Source: Chrysomallon squamiferum
Lineage: Eukaryota > Mollusca > Gastropoda > Neomphalida > Peltospiridae
Reading direction: 5' to 3'
Length of the DNA stretch: 64,000 bases
Assembly: GCA_012295275.1 (NCBI GenBank)
Contig: CM022673.1
Location: forward strand, 22,885,581 to 22,949,580
In this document: positions 63,591-64,000 of the stretch, piece after piece
How positions within the stretch are numbered: position 1 is the first letter of the stretch
Layout of the letters: every line of letters begins with the position of its first letter
Program-made: the position numbers and the translations under genes
The notes under the pieces: generated by a model
Told to the model about the DNA's origin: nothing
The model's input: only the letters and a program-made list of their open reading frames with translations
Databases searched by the model: none

Positions 63591-64000
63591 TTATTTAATA
63601 CAAATGACTTCACCATTTGATGTGCCAACCAAAAGGGAAAATTCTTTGGGATGTAAAGACAGAGATGTAGGTTCTATAAGTCTCAATGGTGATGTACCAA
63701 CAAAACCTAGAAACCTGCCATCAGGAGAAACAGCATGAATTCCATGATTCCAGTCAGCCACATAAACTGTTTCATCTGTTCCACAGACAACATCCCAAAG
63801 TTCAGAGCCTGGGAAAGGGGACTCATAAGAATGTTTTAGTTTGAATTGAGCATCAAAGATTTTCACTATTCTAGAATTATCAGATACAGCAACTGTTCCT
63901 TTTTCACTAATGGCCACAAATCTAGGTGATTCAAATATCATATTTCCAGTGCTGCTTCTCTTAATGATATTGACCACTCTTCCAGATGGGGTCATGACAT
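63591..64000 (-). CDS. NHL-repeat beta-propeller protein, C-terminal exon (partial)
   Basis: The frame is open from the window edge to the stop at 63591-63593, about 136 codons, so this is the C-terminal part of a longer protein. It shows NHL-type blades: SPRFVAISEKGTVAVSDNSR followed by IVKIFD, then LWDVVCGTDETVYVADW followed by IHAVSPDGRFL, and a last blade PTSLSLHPKEFSLLVGTSNG. NHL propellers of this kind end TRIM-NHL/RBCC E3 ligases and related proteins, where they bind protein or RNA. The N-terminal domains lie outside the window, so the subfamily cannot be named. The Met at 63995 is internal, not a start. Confidence 0.8.
   Translation of the reverse strand, partial: VMTPSGRVVNIIKRSSTGNMIFESPRFVAISEKGTVAVSDNSRIVKIFDAQFKLKHSYESPFPGSELWDVVCGTDETVYVADWNHGIHAVSPDGRFLGFVGTSPLRLIEPTSLSLHPKEFSLLVGTSNGEVICIK

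Overview
The window looks like metazoan nuclear DNA, most likely from a lophotrochozoan and probably a mollusc. It is AT-rich, full of long (GA)n/(CT)n, (ATT)n and (TA)n microsatellites, and its genes are split by GT-AG introns. The species assignment is inference from gene content (secreted PAN-sushi-GON proteins, an amine-type GPCR array, a cysteine-string protein, an NHL-repeat protein) and cannot be proved from the sequence alone. The real coding content is small: almost every other open frame over-reads a microsatellite.

Left part (1-41.5 kb): a region of nested duplications. A block of about 9 kb (1-8903) is a shrunken copy of a block of about 15 kb (14975-30116). Each carries a gene for a secreted protein with signal peptide, PAN/apple-like domain, sushi (CCP) domain and GON domain. 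The copy in the larger block is complete with six exons (18408-24362, + strand). The copy in the smaller block is a pseudogene (1537-5313) that lost exons 3, 5 and 6 and has a GT-to-GC change at its first donor. A third, older paralogue (10338-12746, - strand) lies between them; it is intact and lacks the sushi exon. The larger block also carries a class A GPCR on the - strand (27357-28373) with biogenic-amine-receptor hallmarks. A second GPCR at 39585-40594 has a 1-bp deletion in TM6. Five copies of a conserved TATA-box plus non-coding first exon lie at about 8.3, 29.5, 30.4, 33.4 and 41.4 kb, but only two full-length receptor reading frames remain, plus three receptor fragments (two of them inverted). 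The array has therefore been expanding and decaying.

Mobile and repeat content: a hAT-type non-autonomous element with a perfect 8-bp target duplication (36291-36800), a foldback MITE-like element (17500-17920), a tRNA-derived SINE in an intron (about 20899-21050), a perfect 18-bp-arm hairpin (31963-32016), and many long microsatellites.

Right part (41.5-64 kb): calmer sequence. The complete cysteine-string protein (DNAJC5/CSP) gene runs on the - strand from 60668 down to 49515 with seven coding exons. These include a 36-nt in-frame mini-exon and one intron with a GC-AG 5' splice site. At the right edge is the C-terminal exon of an NHL-repeat beta-propeller protein (63591-64000, - strand), which continues beyond the window, with a 290-bp tandem duplication in its 3' flank.

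The secreted GON proteins and the GPCRs share a duplicated block but nothing in the sequence proves a functional link. CSP and the NHL protein are conserved single genes unrelated to the array.
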